Translations under genes and position numbers: made by a program
Notes under the pieces: generated by a model
Database searches by the model: none
Told to the model about the DNA's origin: nothing
Seen by the model: only the letters and a program-made list of their open reading frames with translations
Shown: in pieces, positions 8,657-14,922 of the stretch
Position numbering within the stretch: the first letter of the stretch is position 1
Layout: each line of letters starts with the position of its first letter
From: Enhydrobacter aerosaccus
Lineage (GTDB): Bacteria > Pseudomonadota > Alphaproteobacteria > Reyranellales > Reyranellaceae
NCBI GenBank assembly: GCA_903915535.1
Contig: CAIWTJ010000120.1
Span: forward strand, 1-33,887
Length of the DNA stretch: 33,887 nucleotides
Direction of reading: 5' to 3'

Positions 8657-10120
8657 TCAGTCGAACTCCAGCGGATCGTACTCGGTGATGCAGAAGCGGC
8701 GCGCGGGGCCGGTGTAGCGCGGTTCGCGCTCGTCGAGCGTGTAGGTCATGCCCGCGCTGTCGGTATAGACCTGCCGTCCCGCCACCGGCTGGGCAAACGT
8801 CAGCGCCAGCGCGTCGGCGTCGTCGGGCGAATAGCCCAGCCGCGCCTTCACCTGCTCCTTGGGCTCGAGCAGCAGCCGGTCGCCGCGGAACGAATAGGTC
8901 GTCTGCGACAGCGCCGCGACCAGCTCCGGCACGTCCGGAATCGCCCCGCCGTTCTTGATCCACTGCACGGCGTCGAAATACATCTCGGTGCGCTTGTTCT
9001 CGTAGCGCGGATCGTTGGGACGGGCGGCAAAGCCGATGCCGATCGGCGCATGGCCGAGCGTCCGCAGGCAATCGATCCACGACGCGCCCCAGCCGCCGGT
9101 GTCGTCGACGAAGATCGCGTCGGCCTTCCAGTCGGCCGCGCGGCGCGCCACCGCGCCCGCGCCCTGCATCCCGTCGGCGTTGCGCAGCTTGAGCGGCGCC
9201 AGCGCCACGAGCCCCTGGCGCGGGAAGATCACCGAGGCATCGTCGCCGAAGCGCGCCACGTCGACGCCCAGCACCCTGGGCGCCCGCGCGATATCCTCCG
9301 GGCGATAGACGCGCAACATCGCGGCGCGGCATTCGTCCGGCCCGATCAGCGTGTTGAGCGAGCCCGGCGGGAAGCGGCCGAACACGTTCACCAGCACCCA
9401 GGGATTGTCGCGTCCGTACTTCTCGATCTGCTCCTTCGCCCAATCGGCCTTCACGCGCGTCGAGCGGCGCTTGTCGTCGGGATCGGCGGTGATCTCGGTG
9501 ACGTGCCACAGCCGCCGCTCCGAGGTGCAGGCGCGATAGAGCGGGCCTTCGAGATGGGTGGGATTGCCCGCCTGCACGATATGGCCCTCGACGCAGGACG
9601 ACAGCGCCGCCTCCGCCGTGGCCATCACCGCGTCGGGAATGCCGCCGCTCTCGTCGAGGATGAACAGGATGTTGTCGGCATGCAGGCCCGCGAGCGTGCT
9701 GCCCTGCTGCGTGCGGTCGCTGGCGCGGTTCCAGGTGCGCGCCGACATCCACCAGGTCTCGGGCCGCTCCCTGCAGACGATGCGGTCCCTGGTCCAGCGG
9801 AAGTGCTCGCGCAGATAGGCCGAGCGCTGCTGCCACTTGGCCATCTCGGCCCAGAGATTGTCGAACAGGTTGTCGGAGGTGATCGAGGTGGCGGCGATCT
9901 TGGGATCGTTGCGCGTGGCCAGGAAGTTCCAGGCGAGCCACGCCTCGACCGCCGTCTTGCCCGGCCCCTTGCAGGCCTTCATGGCAAGGCGCGGCGCCTT
10001 GGGAAAGGCGGCCAGCACCTCCTCCTGCCAGGCATCGGGCACGACGCCGAACAGCTCGCGCACGAAGCGCACGGGATCGTCGCGCCACGCCGCCAGCTCT
10101 CCGAGACCGACGCCCTTCAC
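8657..10120 (-). CDS. Phage terminase large subunit (orphan)
   Basis: A 487-residue terminase, the motor that packages phage DNA. The ATPase half has a Walker A-like KACKGPGKTAVEAW and Walker B ILFILDESGG; the nuclease half has the acidic residues of an RNase H-like fold in LGVDVARFGDDAS, AIFVDDTGGWG and DDADALALTF. Length is normal, and no internal stop is seen. The GTG at 10120 overlaps the stop of the upstream gene (GTGA), the usual coupling of small and large terminase genes; the frame also runs further upstream with no better start. No portal, capsid or tail gene is nearby, so this is a prophage remnant or a domesticated gene. A gene-transfer-agent origin is possible but not supported by neighbours. 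Confidence 0.88.
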   Translation of the reverse strand: MKGVGLGELAAWRDDPVRFVRELFGVVPDAWQEEVLAAFPKAPRLAMKACKGPGKTAVEAWLAWNFLATRNDPKIAATSITSDNLFDNLWAEMAKWQQRSAYLREHFRWTRDRIVCRERPETWWMSARTWNRASDRTQQGSTLAGLHADNILFILDESGGIPDAVMATAEAALSSCVEGHIVQAGNPTHLEGPLYRACTSERRLWHVTEITADPDDKRRSTRVKADWAKEQIEKYGRDNPWVLVNVFGRFPPGSLNTLIGPDECRAAMLRVYRPEDIARAPRVLGVDVARFGDDASVIFPRQGLVALAPLKLRNADGMQGAGAVARRAADWKADAIFVDDTGGWGASWIDCLRTLGHAPIGIGFAARPNDPRYENKRTEMYFDAVQWIKNGGAIPDVPELVAALSQTTYSFRGDRLLLEPKEQVKARLGYSPDDADALALTFAQPVAGRQVYTDSAGMTYTLDEREPRYTGPARRFCITEYDPLEFD

Positions 10121-10636
10121 GCGCCGGACCGCTGGCGCGGCAAGCCCATCAGGGTGGCGGGCGACGGACTCATCTCGGGATCGGCCGGCTCCTTGCGACC
10201 GGCGGGCGCGCCCTGCCCGCCCCACAGCCCCGCCTTGCGGCCGGCGAGTTCGATGTAGCGCGCGGTCGCCGTCTGCGCATCGGTCGCCAGCGATTTACGC
10301 AAGGCGATCTCGAGGATCTCGAGCACGCGCTCGGGCGGGAATTCGCCGGGCGTGCCGGGGAGCGTGACCTCCCCTTCCTCAAAAAACGCGTCCTCCGGAG
10401 GATTGCCCTTCGAGCCCCGTCCCTTCTGCATCCGAGGCGATTCCTCCGGAGGTTCCAGAGCCTCCTGCGGACCCGTCGGCAGCCGGCTGCGGCTCGGCTT
10501 CTGGATGACCTGCAACTGCCGCCACCGGCGCACGCGCAAATACTCGATATCATCGACACGATAGAGCTCGATGAGGCGCGCGGCCTCCAGCTCGCCGACC
10601 CAGGCCGGCATCAGCAGCGGGGCATCCCTGCCGCAG
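10117..10636 (-). pseudogene. Phage gene upstream of terminase, 5' end lost
   Basis: The frame ending at 10117 encodes CGRDAPLLMPAWVGELEAA then RLIELYRVDDIEYLRVRRW and QLQVIQKPSRSRLP, which resembles the winged-helix part of phage replication/DUF1376-type proteins usually found beside terminase genes. It continues into a linker and a helical segment (EIALRKSLATDAQTATARYI) reminiscent of small-terminase proteins. Family-like sequence stops near 10636; further upstream the frame is open but looks like noise and is overlapped by a HEPN-like gene on the other strand. An ATG at about 10430 preceded by GGAGGA could start a separate small terminase. The N-terminal part was probably removed at a recombination junction. 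Confidence 0.5.
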
Positions 10637-10644
10637 TCACGAGC

Positions 10645-10998
10645 ATGAAGACGGTCGGGAGGACGAAGCCCAAAGGCATCCTGAAATGGAACCAAGCGAG
10701 CGAAATCAGGGGAAACGTGCGGTACGTGATGGCCGCGACAGAGAATTTCTGCACCGTCGCTACTGCTCACAGCGCCCGGATCAATGAGATACGGATGGTG
10801 CGAAACCACATAGCTCACGGAAATCCCGGGACGAAGGCGCTCTATCAGGGCGTGGTCGCCCGACGGCTCGGCGCCGCACCCCGGAAGTACCCGCGACCTG
10901 GAGCTTTCGTGCTTCGCCAGACACCGGCCGGTGTGCTCATCCTGACGGAATACGTCGTCTCGCTCTCGGCGATCGTGAAGGCGATGGCGAAGGCCTAA
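10645..10998 (+). CDS. HEPN-like protein, probably truncated
   Basis: The 117-residue product contains R53-N-H-I-A-H58 within RINEIRMVRNHIAHGN, matching the Rx4-6H motif of HEPN domains, RNases common in toxin-antitoxin and defence proteins. The rest (ALYQGVVARRLGAAPRKYP, then LTEYVVSLSAIVKAMAKA) is consistent with an all-helical domain end. The ATG at 10645 has no clear ribosome site and the frame is open upstream, exactly where a phage gene on the opposite strand is cut off, so the true N-terminus may have been lost. No antitoxin is recognisable beside it. If active it would cleave RNA; this is inferred from the motif only. Confidence 0.5.
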   Translation: MKTVGRTKPKGILKWNQASEIRGNVRYVMAATENFCTVATAHSARINEIRMVRNHIAHGNPGTKALYQGVVARRLGAAPRKYPRPGAFVLRQTPAGVLILTEYVVSLSAIVKAMAKA

Positions 10999-11081
10999 GC
11001 GAGAGCCGCGCGCACGCGTGCCTCGTCTGCTGGGTCTTCCCAGTCCGTGACCTCGCCGCCGCCGTCGAGGTCGGCAATTTA
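10995..11081 (-). pseudogene. C-terminal fragment with EF-hand-like loop
   Basis: On the minus strand 27 codons end in TAG at 10995: the peptide has DLDGGGEVTDWE, which fits a calcium-binding EF-hand loop, then DPADEARVRAALA. A TAA lies in frame just upstream and there is no start, so this looks like the tail of a gene cut off by rearrangement. It overlaps the end of the HEPN-like gene by 4 bases. It may be chance. Confidence 0.25.
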
Positions 11082-11109
11082 CCTCAGGACCCCCTACACC
11101 ACGACGTTT

Positions 11110-11138
11110 GAAACACCATGTTTCGGTAGACACTACCG
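11110..11138 (+). promoter_or_regulatory. Two adjoining small hairpins before the zinc-ribbon gene
   Basis: GAAAC (11110-11114) / GTTTC (11120-11124) and CGGTA (11124-11128) / TACCG (11134-11138) form two 5-base stems with 5-base loops, sharing one base and abutting the Shine-Dalgarno at 11139-11145. They could regulate translation or be protein sites. Short stems, so weak evidence. Confidence 0.25.
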
Positions 11139-11149
11139 GGGAGGAATAA

Positions 11150-11395
11150 TTGGTTGGCGTCCAATGCAAATATTGTGGGCATCGTGCTTTGTATACGCAG
11201 CGAGAGCCATTCATGATGGACCATCAGATCATCACTAAGCTGAGTCATTCACAGTCCTCTGCGAAGTGCACCCAATGCGGCGGCAGCGGCTTCAACGTCG
11301 TCTCGATGACATCCAACTTAGCAAATGATTGGCTTAAGGCTGGTCCGCCCTCGCGAAGCCCAGCGCCGCTGATCGAGGACGACGACAAAGAGTAG
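11150..11395 (+). CDS. Small zinc-ribbon-like protein
   Basis: An 81-residue protein with two CxxC knuckles, C6-K-Y-C9 and C40-T-Q-C43-GG, as in zinc ribbons; the segment between them (PFMMDHQIITKLSHSQSSAK) looks conserved in character and the tail is acidic (EDDDKE). The start is TTG at 11150, supported by a strong GGGGAGGA a few bases upstream; no ATG or GTG fits better. Local GC is lower than in the neighbouring genes, suggesting a separate origin. I do not recognise a named family. A nucleic-acid or protein-binding role is possible but not shown. Confidence 0.55.
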   Translation: MVGVQCKYCGHRALYTQREPFMMDHQIITKLSHSQSSAKCTQCGGSGFNVVSMTSNLANDWLKAGPPSRSPAPLIEDDDKE

Positions 11396-11412
11396 CGACG
11401 TTGGGCCGGCGC

Positions 11413-11649
11413 CTATTCCATGCCGGCGTCGCGCAGCACCTTGCGAACCATCTCCATGGATTCGTCGGGACATCCCACGGAAACCCGCACCGGCCCTTCG
11501 AGCTTAGCTGCGCCCTCCTTCTCGACACCCGGATGGCCGCTTTCGACATCGGCCCCCGCGGCTTCCGTGCCGGCCGAGTTGTGCGCGCCCGTCGCGTGAA
11601 CGTCGATGTCGTTCGCGACCAGACCGTGCTCCTGCACGAGGTGTTCCAC
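11413..11649 (-). CDS. Small conserved-looking protein, possibly frameshifted at its start
   Basis: The 78 residues from GTG 11649 include ADVESGHPGVEKEG and PVRVSVGCPDESMEMVRKVL. The protein-like sequence continues upstream in the same frame (EAEGAVTGTFKTRREADLAV) to 11706, where the only ATG (11708) is out of frame by one base. Inserting one base after that ATG would give MEAEGAVTG..., so a one-base deletion or a sequencing error is likely; otherwise translation must start at the poor GTG. I recall similar alphaproteobacterial hypothetical proteins with a TRREADLAVEHLVQEHG block, unverified. Function unknown. Confidence 0.5.
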   Translation of the reverse strand: MEHLVQEHGLVANDIDVHATGAHNSAGTEAAGADVESGHPGVEKEGAAKLEGPVRVSVGCPDESMEMVRKVLRDAGME

Positions 11650-11811
11650 GGCCAGATCGGCTTCCCGGCGGGTCTTGAAGGTTCCCGTGACTGCACCTTC
11701 TGCTTCATGGCTCCGACCTTCCGTTGCGAGGGGCTCTTCAGGTCAACGCCCCTCGTGCCGGAGGCGTTGCCGGCCGAAGCGACATCGACGGGCTTGCCTG
11801 AACTCCTGAAG

Positions 11812-11881
11812 AAAGGTCCCTCACTCCGTTCGGGATGACAGTCAGGGCGTGGCTGTCATCCCGAGGCGAAGCCGAGGGATC
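11812..11881. repeat. Palindromic repeat family C, copy 1
   Basis: A 70-base unit starting AAAGGTCCCTCACT and ending GCCGAGGGATC. Its two halves are inverted: CGGGATGACAG (left) faces TGTCATCCCGAG (right). It differs from copy 2 at five positions. Confidence 0.85.
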
Positions 11882-11929
11882 GTTGCGCTTCTCATGGCCG
11901 CGCGCAGCGCAGTGCCGAGAGGAACGACG

Positions 11930-11999
11930 AAAGGTCCCTCACTGCGTTCGGGATGACAGTCATGGCGTGGTTGTCATCCCGAGGCGCAGCCGAGGGACC
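11930..11999. repeat. Palindromic repeat family C, copy 2
   Basis: A second 70-base unit in the same orientation as copy 1, 118 bases further on, with the same inverted halves (GGTCCCTC...GAGGGACC and GGGATGACA...TGTCATCCC). It ends 12 bases before the stop codon of the minus-strand reductase gene, so in RNA it could act as that gene's 3' hairpin. Confidence 0.85.
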
Positions 12000-12011
12000 C
12001 TTGCTCTTCGC

Positions 12012-12608
12012 TTACGCGGCCTTCGCGACCGGCACAGCCTGCCAGCGCTGTGCCGCTTCAGCGACGCGCTTGCCGAGCAGCTCGGCGGTGCGGAACTCGC
12101 TGGCGCCGATGCCTTCGATGCCCTGGTCGCCGTGCGCCTGCGCCATCAGGCCGATCGAGGCGCCGGTGCGGTTGAGGTCGTCGGTCGAGCCCTTGGAGTG
12201 GTTGTTGCCCGGCGCCAGGCCGAGACCGACCCACACCATGCCGTGCTGCTGGGCGAGCGTGAACAGCTGGAAGAGCGTGTTCTGCTTGTCGCCGCCCCAC
12301 GAGGCCGAGACGGTGAAGCCGGCGGCGAGCTTGTTCTGCCACGCGCGCGACATCCAGCGCTTGGAGGTCCAGTCCTTGAACTTCGCGAACTCGGCGGAGA
12401 CACCGCCCATGTAGGTCGGGCTGCCGAACACGATCGCATCGGCGGCGTCGAGATCGGCCGCGCGGGCCTCCGCCTCGTCGACGGAAATCAGGTTCGCCTT
12501 AACGCCGGGCACCTGCTCGGCCCCCCTGGCAACGGCCTCGGCGACGGCCCTGGTGTGGCCAAAACCCGAGTGGAAAACGACGGCGACGTTGGTGGCGACG
12601 TTGGTCAT
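12012..12608 (-). CDS. Flavodoxin-like NAD(P)H oxidoreductase (WrbA-related)
   Basis: A 198-residue flavodoxin-fold protein of WrbA-like length. The FMN phosphate loop is HSGFGHTR (residues 13-20), followed by FGSPTYMGGVSAEF, the isoalloxazine-binding loop of this family, and SASWGGDKQNTLFQL. Such enzymes reduce quinones or related compounds by two electrons, protecting against redox cycling. The ATG at 12608 has GGAG about 6 bases before it. It is divergent from an HxlR regulator, a familiar pairing in which the regulator controls the reductase in response to quinones or electrophiles. It could also be a general NADPH-dependent FMN reductase. Confidence 0.88.
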   Translation of the reverse strand: MTNVATNVAVVFHSGFGHTRAVAEAVARGAEQVPGVKANLISVDEAEARAADLDAADAIVFGSPTYMGGVSAEFAKFKDWTSKRWMSRAWQNKLAAGFTVSASWGGDKQNTLFQLFTLAQQHGMVWVGLGLAPGNNHSKGSTDDLNRTGASIGLMAQAHGDQGIEGIGASEFRTAELLGKRVAEAAQRWQAVPVAKAA

Positions 12609-12651
12609 GACTATCTCCAGTGCTTTGGTTTCATTGAAGAAACCGGGTTGC

Positions 12652-12677
12652 GGTTACTCCAAATCTCCTGGTTACTC
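12652..12677. promoter_or_regulatory. Direct repeat in the reductase/HxlR intergenic region
   Basis: GGTTACTC occurs at 12652-12659 and again at 12670-12677 (18 bases start to start), and the inverted core GTAACC lies at 12735-12740. All are inside the 159-base divergent region, so they are candidate HxlR binding sites. This is inferred from position and repetition. Confidence 0.4.
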
Positions 12678-12767
12678 TAAGTGACTGGAAATAGTTAGGA
12701 GGGGCACTATATCTTTGCCAGTAGGTACCGATTCGTAACCATTGGACTTTTTTCGGGAGATTTTCCC

Positions 12768-13145
12768 ATGACCGAGACAGTGCACAAGGAGGGCGGCGCC
12801 TCCTGCCCCATGGACTACATCCTGCGCATGCTGATGGGGCCGTGGACGACCTACATCGTCTACAACCTGCGCACCTTCGGCCCGCAGCGCTTCGGCGAAC
12901 TGAAGCGCCGCATGGGCGGCGTGTCCGCGAAGATGCTGACCGAGCGGCTGCGCACGCTCGAGGGCGCGGGGCTGGTGAGCCGCGAGTACGAGCCCACGAT
13001 CCCGCCCAAGGTCACCTATTCGCTGACCGCGCGCGGGCACGAGCTTGACGGCGTGCTGGGCACCCTGGCCGACGTCGCCATGCGCTGGCAGGCGGAGGAT
13101 GCGCGGTCGCGCTCGAAGGGGGCGGATCTCAAGGCGGCGGACTGA
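12768..13145 (+). CDS. HxlR-family transcriptional regulator
   Basis: A 125-residue winged-helix regulator of the HxlR type (MarR-like dimers). Seen: the N-terminal cysteine in ASCPMDYIL (Cys13), GPWTTYIVYNLRTFGPQRFGELKR as the core helix-turn-helix entry, SAKMLTERLRTLEGAGLVSRE as recognition helix region, and the wing VTYSLTARG. In YodB- and QorR-type members, the equivalent cysteine senses quinones or diamide and releases DNA. Its divergent partner encodes a WrbA-like reductase, which fits such a redox switch. GGGAGA lies upstream of the ATG. The effector itself is not proven. Confidence 0.93.
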   Translation: MTETVHKEGGASCPMDYILRMLMGPWTTYIVYNLRTFGPQRFGELKRRMGGVSAKMLTERLRTLEGAGLVSREYEPTIPPKVTYSLTARGHELDGVLGTLADVAMRWQAEDARSRSKGADLKAAD

Positions 13146-13172
13146 CCCCGCGGTTCAAACGAACAACAAAGT

Positions 13173-13278
13173 CCTCATCCTGAGGAGGCCCGCAGGGCCG
13201 TCTCGAAGGATGGGAACGAGCACCACGTCTGTTGCCCATCCTTCGAGACGCTCGCTGCGCTCGCTCCTCAGGATGAGG
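13173..13278. repeat. Palindromic repeat family A, complete copy
   Basis: Left half 13173-13214 (CCTCATCCTGAGGAG ... GTCTCGAAGGATGGG), a 20-base spacer (13215-13234, AACGAGCACC...TGTTG) and an inverted right half 13235-13278. The middle of each half forms its own small stem. It lies between convergent gene ends and may act as a two-way terminator. Confidence 0.9.
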
Positions 13279-13294
13279 GCGGTGTTGGGAGGCC

Positions 13295-14881
13295 CTATTT
13301 CTTCGTCACGCCCCAGAAAACGCCGACCTGCGGCAGCACCGCCGGATAGGTGACGCTGTCGCGCGTGGCGAAGACGTAATACCACTCGCCGAGCGGCAGG
13401 TGGGTGACGACCTTCAGGGCCTGGACCTGCACGGCCTCGGCGGTCGCCTTCTTCTCGGCCGGAGTCCCGGCGCGCACAAAGGCGTCGCGCAGTTTTTCCA
13501 GTTCGGCGTCGCACGGCCAGCCCGCGCGCGCCTTCTCGCAGGTCGCGGCGATCGAGGGGTTCATCAGCGGATCGAGGATGTCGATCTGCGACCAGCTCGT
13601 GCCGTAGGCGTTCCAGCCGCCTTCCGACGGCGGGCCCTTCTTGGAGATCAGGCGGGTCACCATGCTCTGCCAGTCCATCGGCTGGACCTCGACCTTGAAG
13701 CCCGCCTTCTCGAGCTGCGCCTTCACGACCGGCGCGATCTGCTTGATCACGCCGAGGTCGGTCGGCTGGGGAATCACCACCGGCGTGCCGTCGTACTTGG
13801 CCTCGGCCAGCAGCTCCTTGGCCTTGGCGAAGTTGCCCTCGAGCAGCCCGTCCATGCCGGCGGTCGAGGCATAGGGCGTATCGCAGGTGAACAGCGCCTT
13901 GCACGGCCGGTAGTAGCGCTGGTCGCCGACATTGGCCTGCATGACGTCGGGCTGGCTGAGCGCATAGGCCGCGGCCCGCCGGATGCGCACGTCGTTGAAG
14001 GGCGGCTGCAGCCAGTTCATGCGGAACGTGTACTGGCCGGGCGCGGTGCCTTTCAGGATCTTGATGCCCTTGGTCTTCTCGAGGAGCGGCAGGTTGTCGA
14101 AGTCGAGGCTGCCGATCATGTCGATCTCGCCGTTGATCAGCGCGTTGACCTGGGTCTGGCTGTCGGGGATCCACACCCACTCGACGCGGTCGAGCGTGAC
14201 GACCTTGCCACCCGCCAGGCCCGAGGCGGGCTCGGCGCGCGGCTTGTACTTGGTGTTCTTCAGGAAGACGATCTTCTCGCCCGGCTTCCATTCGTCGAGC
14301 TTCAGGATGAAGGGACCGGAGCCCACGTACTCGCTGATCTGCGTGTTGGGATCGGTCGCGGCGATGCGCGCGGGCATCATGAACGGCACGACGACCGACG
14401 GCTTGCCCAGCGCCTGCAGCATGGGGCCGAACTTCTCCTTCAGCACGATCTGGAAGGTCTTGGCGTCGACGACCTTGTATTCCGACAGGAACGACGCGAG
14501 TTTCCCGCCCATCGAGTCCTTGGCGCTCCAGCGCTTGAGCGAGGCCACGCAATCCTCCGCCGTCACCGGCTTGCCGTCGTGCCACTCGAGGCCGTCGCGC
14601 AGGGTGAAGGTCCAGACGAGACCGTCGTCGCTGGTCTTCCAGGTGTCGACCATCTGCGGCTTGACGTCGAACTTCTCGTCGATCGAGAAGAGCGTGTCGT
14701 AGACCATGTAGCCGTAATTGCGCGTGATGTAGGCGCCGCTCCAGATCGGATCGAGGATCTTCACGTCCGATTCCATGACGGCTTTCAGCACCGTCTCGGC
14801 CGACGCGGCGCCCGGCAAGCAGACGAGCGGCGACAGAGCGGTCGCGAGTGCCGCGATGGATGCGATGAGCGAACGACGCAT
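13295..14881 (-). CDS. ABC transporter solute-binding protein, family 5 (paralogue)
   Basis: A 528-residue periplasmic binding protein of SBP_bac_5 type with a signal peptide ending ASA (residues 26-28). It shares many blocks with the protein at 6948-8522: KILDPIW, ITRN.GYMV, DGKPVTAEDCVASLKRW, VGSGPF..K.DEW, KYKPRAEP and LDRVEW. This shows a duplication within the lineage. It is downstream of, and in the same direction as, an amidohydrolase gene (41 bases apart), suggesting that the bound compound is its substrate or precursor. No permease or ATPase is adjacent. A hairpin covers its ribosome site (see 14884-14910). Ligand unknown; the peptide-type fold also binds opines, sugars and heme. Confidence 0.93.
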   Translation of the reverse strand: MRRSLIASIAALATALSPLVCLPGAASAETVLKAVMESDVKILDPIWSGAYITRNYGYMVYDTLFSIDEKFDVKPQMVDTWKTSDDGLVWTFTLRDGLEWHDGKPVTAEDCVASLKRWSAKDSMGGKLASFLSEYKVVDAKTFQIVLKEKFGPMLQALGKPSVVVPFMMPARIAATDPNTQISEYVGSGPFILKLDEWKPGEKIVFLKNTKYKPRAEPASGLAGGKVVTLDRVEWVWIPDSQTQVNALINGEIDMIGSLDFDNLPLLEKTKGIKILKGTAPGQYTFRMNWLQPPFNDVRIRRAAAYALSQPDVMQANVGDQRYYRPCKALFTCDTPYASTAGMDGLLEGNFAKAKELLAEAKYDGTPVVIPQPTDLGVIKQIAPVVKAQLEKAGFKVEVQPMDWQSMVTRLISKKGPPSEGGWNAYGTSWSQIDILDPLMNPSIAATCEKARAGWPCDAELEKLRDAFVRAGTPAEKKATAEAVQVQALKVVTHLPLGEWYYVFATRDSVTYPAVLPQVGVFWGVTKK

Positions 14882-14883
14882 GG

Positions 14884-14910
14884 CTTGGCTCCCCCGAGTG
14901 AGGAGCCAAG
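14884..14910 (-). promoter_or_regulatory. Hairpin that buries the ribosome site of the binding-protein gene
   Basis: CTTGGCTCC (14884-14892) pairs perfectly with GGAGCCAAG (14902-14910) across a 9-base loop. In the minus-strand mRNA the 3' arm and loop edge contain GGGGGAG, the Shine-Dalgarno for the ATG at 14881. The stem would hide the ribosome site, so translation could be regulated or depend on coupling with the upstream amidohydrolase gene. Confidence 0.5.
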
Positions 14911-14922
14911 TCTAGGCGCGGC

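Noticed and set aside
6966..10088. Minus-strand open frame of 1,040 codons
   Set aside because: It reads out of frame through the terminase gene and antisense through the binding-protein gene; low-complexity Arg/Ala sequence.
10637..11214. Upstream extension of the phage gene before terminase
   Set aside because: Sequence beyond about 10636 loses protein-like character and runs antisense to the HEPN-like gene and through the zinc-ribbon gene.
11401..11838. Plus-strand open frame of 145 codons
   Set aside because: Antisense to the better minus-strand candidate and ending in repeat DNA.
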